15,135 nt of DNA from Candidatus Omnitrophota bacterium (GTDB taxonomy: Bacteria > Omnitrophota > Gorgyraeia > Gygaellales > Profunditerraquicolaceae): positions 1 through 15,135 of the forward strand of contig JAUYEC010000043.1 in the NCBI GenBank assembly GCA_030691585.1, read 5' to 3'. The notes below the pieces were generated by a model. The model did no database searches. It was given only the letters and a program-made list of their open reading frames with translations, and had not been told where the DNA came from. Both the position numbers and the translations under genes were made by a program. This document shows positions 15,077 through 15,135 of the stretch, in pieces; the first letter of the stretch is position 1, and the number at the start of each line of letters is the position of its first letter.

Positions 15077-15135
15077 ATGAAAAAAAGAGGTTTTACTCTC
15101 GTGGAAATCATGATAGTTGTAGCGATCATCGCGTT
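15077..15135 (+). CDS. Type IV prepilin-like protein (3' partial)
   Basis: Only the first 19 residues are visible before the right edge: a short basic leader (MKKRG), the prepilin peptidase cleavage site between G5 and F6, methylatable F6 followed by TLVE with the invariant Glu at position 5 of the mature protein, and the start of the hydrophobic helix (IMIVVAIIA). This is the class III signal of type IV pilins and type II secretion pseudopilins. Processing by prepilin peptidase and membrane insertion are expected. Whether it is a pilin, pseudopilin or one of the many prepilin-like surface proteins cannot be told from this fragment. It has its own promoter and is probably unrelated to the operon. 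Confidence 0.9.
   Translation, partial: MKKRGFTLVEIMIVVAIIA

Noticed and set aside
1..15135. CRISPR arrays, tRNA or rRNA genes, insertion sequences
   Set aside because: I looked for regular repeats, tRNA-like cloverleaf ends, transposase motifs and terminal inverted repeats and saw none; the window is almost entirely protein-coding.

Overview
The window is a 15.1 kb stretch with every recognisable gene on the + strand. Genes 1 to 10 (1-14906) run head to tail with overlaps of 1 to 20 nt or gaps under 50 nt and no internal promoter or terminator that I can see, so they look like one long operon that enters from the left edge. A second unit begins after it: a strong sigma-70-like promoter at 14908-14936, a leader of about 130 nt, and the first 19 codons of a type IV prepilin-like gene. 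Moderate GC, a purine-rich Shine-Dalgarno, GT-B and GT-C glycosyltransferases, many radical SAM proteins and a type IV prepilin-like protein suggest an anaerobic Gram-negative-type bacterium. My best guess is an uncultivated lineage such as Candidatus Omnitrophota; this is inference, because no marker gene is present.

Layout. 1-2997: a triple fusion of a GT4 glycosyltransferase (its N-terminal half lies off the window), a radical SAM/SPASM domain and a PaaK/CapK-type adenylate-forming ligase. 3001-5115: a COG4671-like GT-B glycosyltransferase fused to a second radical SAM/SPASM domain. 5105-7000: one protein with two complete radical SAM domains. 6981-7898: a single-domain radical SAM/SPASM protein. 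7938-9155: a stand-alone paralogue of the GT-B domain at 3001. 9193-10686 and 10683-12299: two polytopic membrane proteins of the GT-C (GT39/ArnT-like) type. 12290-13111 and 13111-13932: an adjacent pair of U32-family proteins resembling UbiU and UbiV, the iron-sulfur proteins of oxygen-independent ring hydroxylation. 13962-14906: an unrecognised 314-aa protein with repeated K-x-Y beta strands, weakly reminiscent of ABBA-type prenyltransferases.

How the parts may work together (inference). The content fits assembly and unusual oxygen-independent tailoring of a glycosylated, probably lipid-linked or envelope molecule. GT4 and GT28-like enzymes would add sugars in the cytoplasm, five radical SAM domains would modify sugars or a carrier, the PaaK/CapK-like domain would activate a carboxylic acid, the GT-C proteins would transfer sugars from polyprenyl carriers across the membrane, and the UbiU/UbiV-like pair would hydroxylate without O2. 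I know of no described pathway with this combination. The triple fusion, the GT-radical SAM fusion, the tandem radical SAM protein and the U32 pair within a glycosylation operon are the most notable points.
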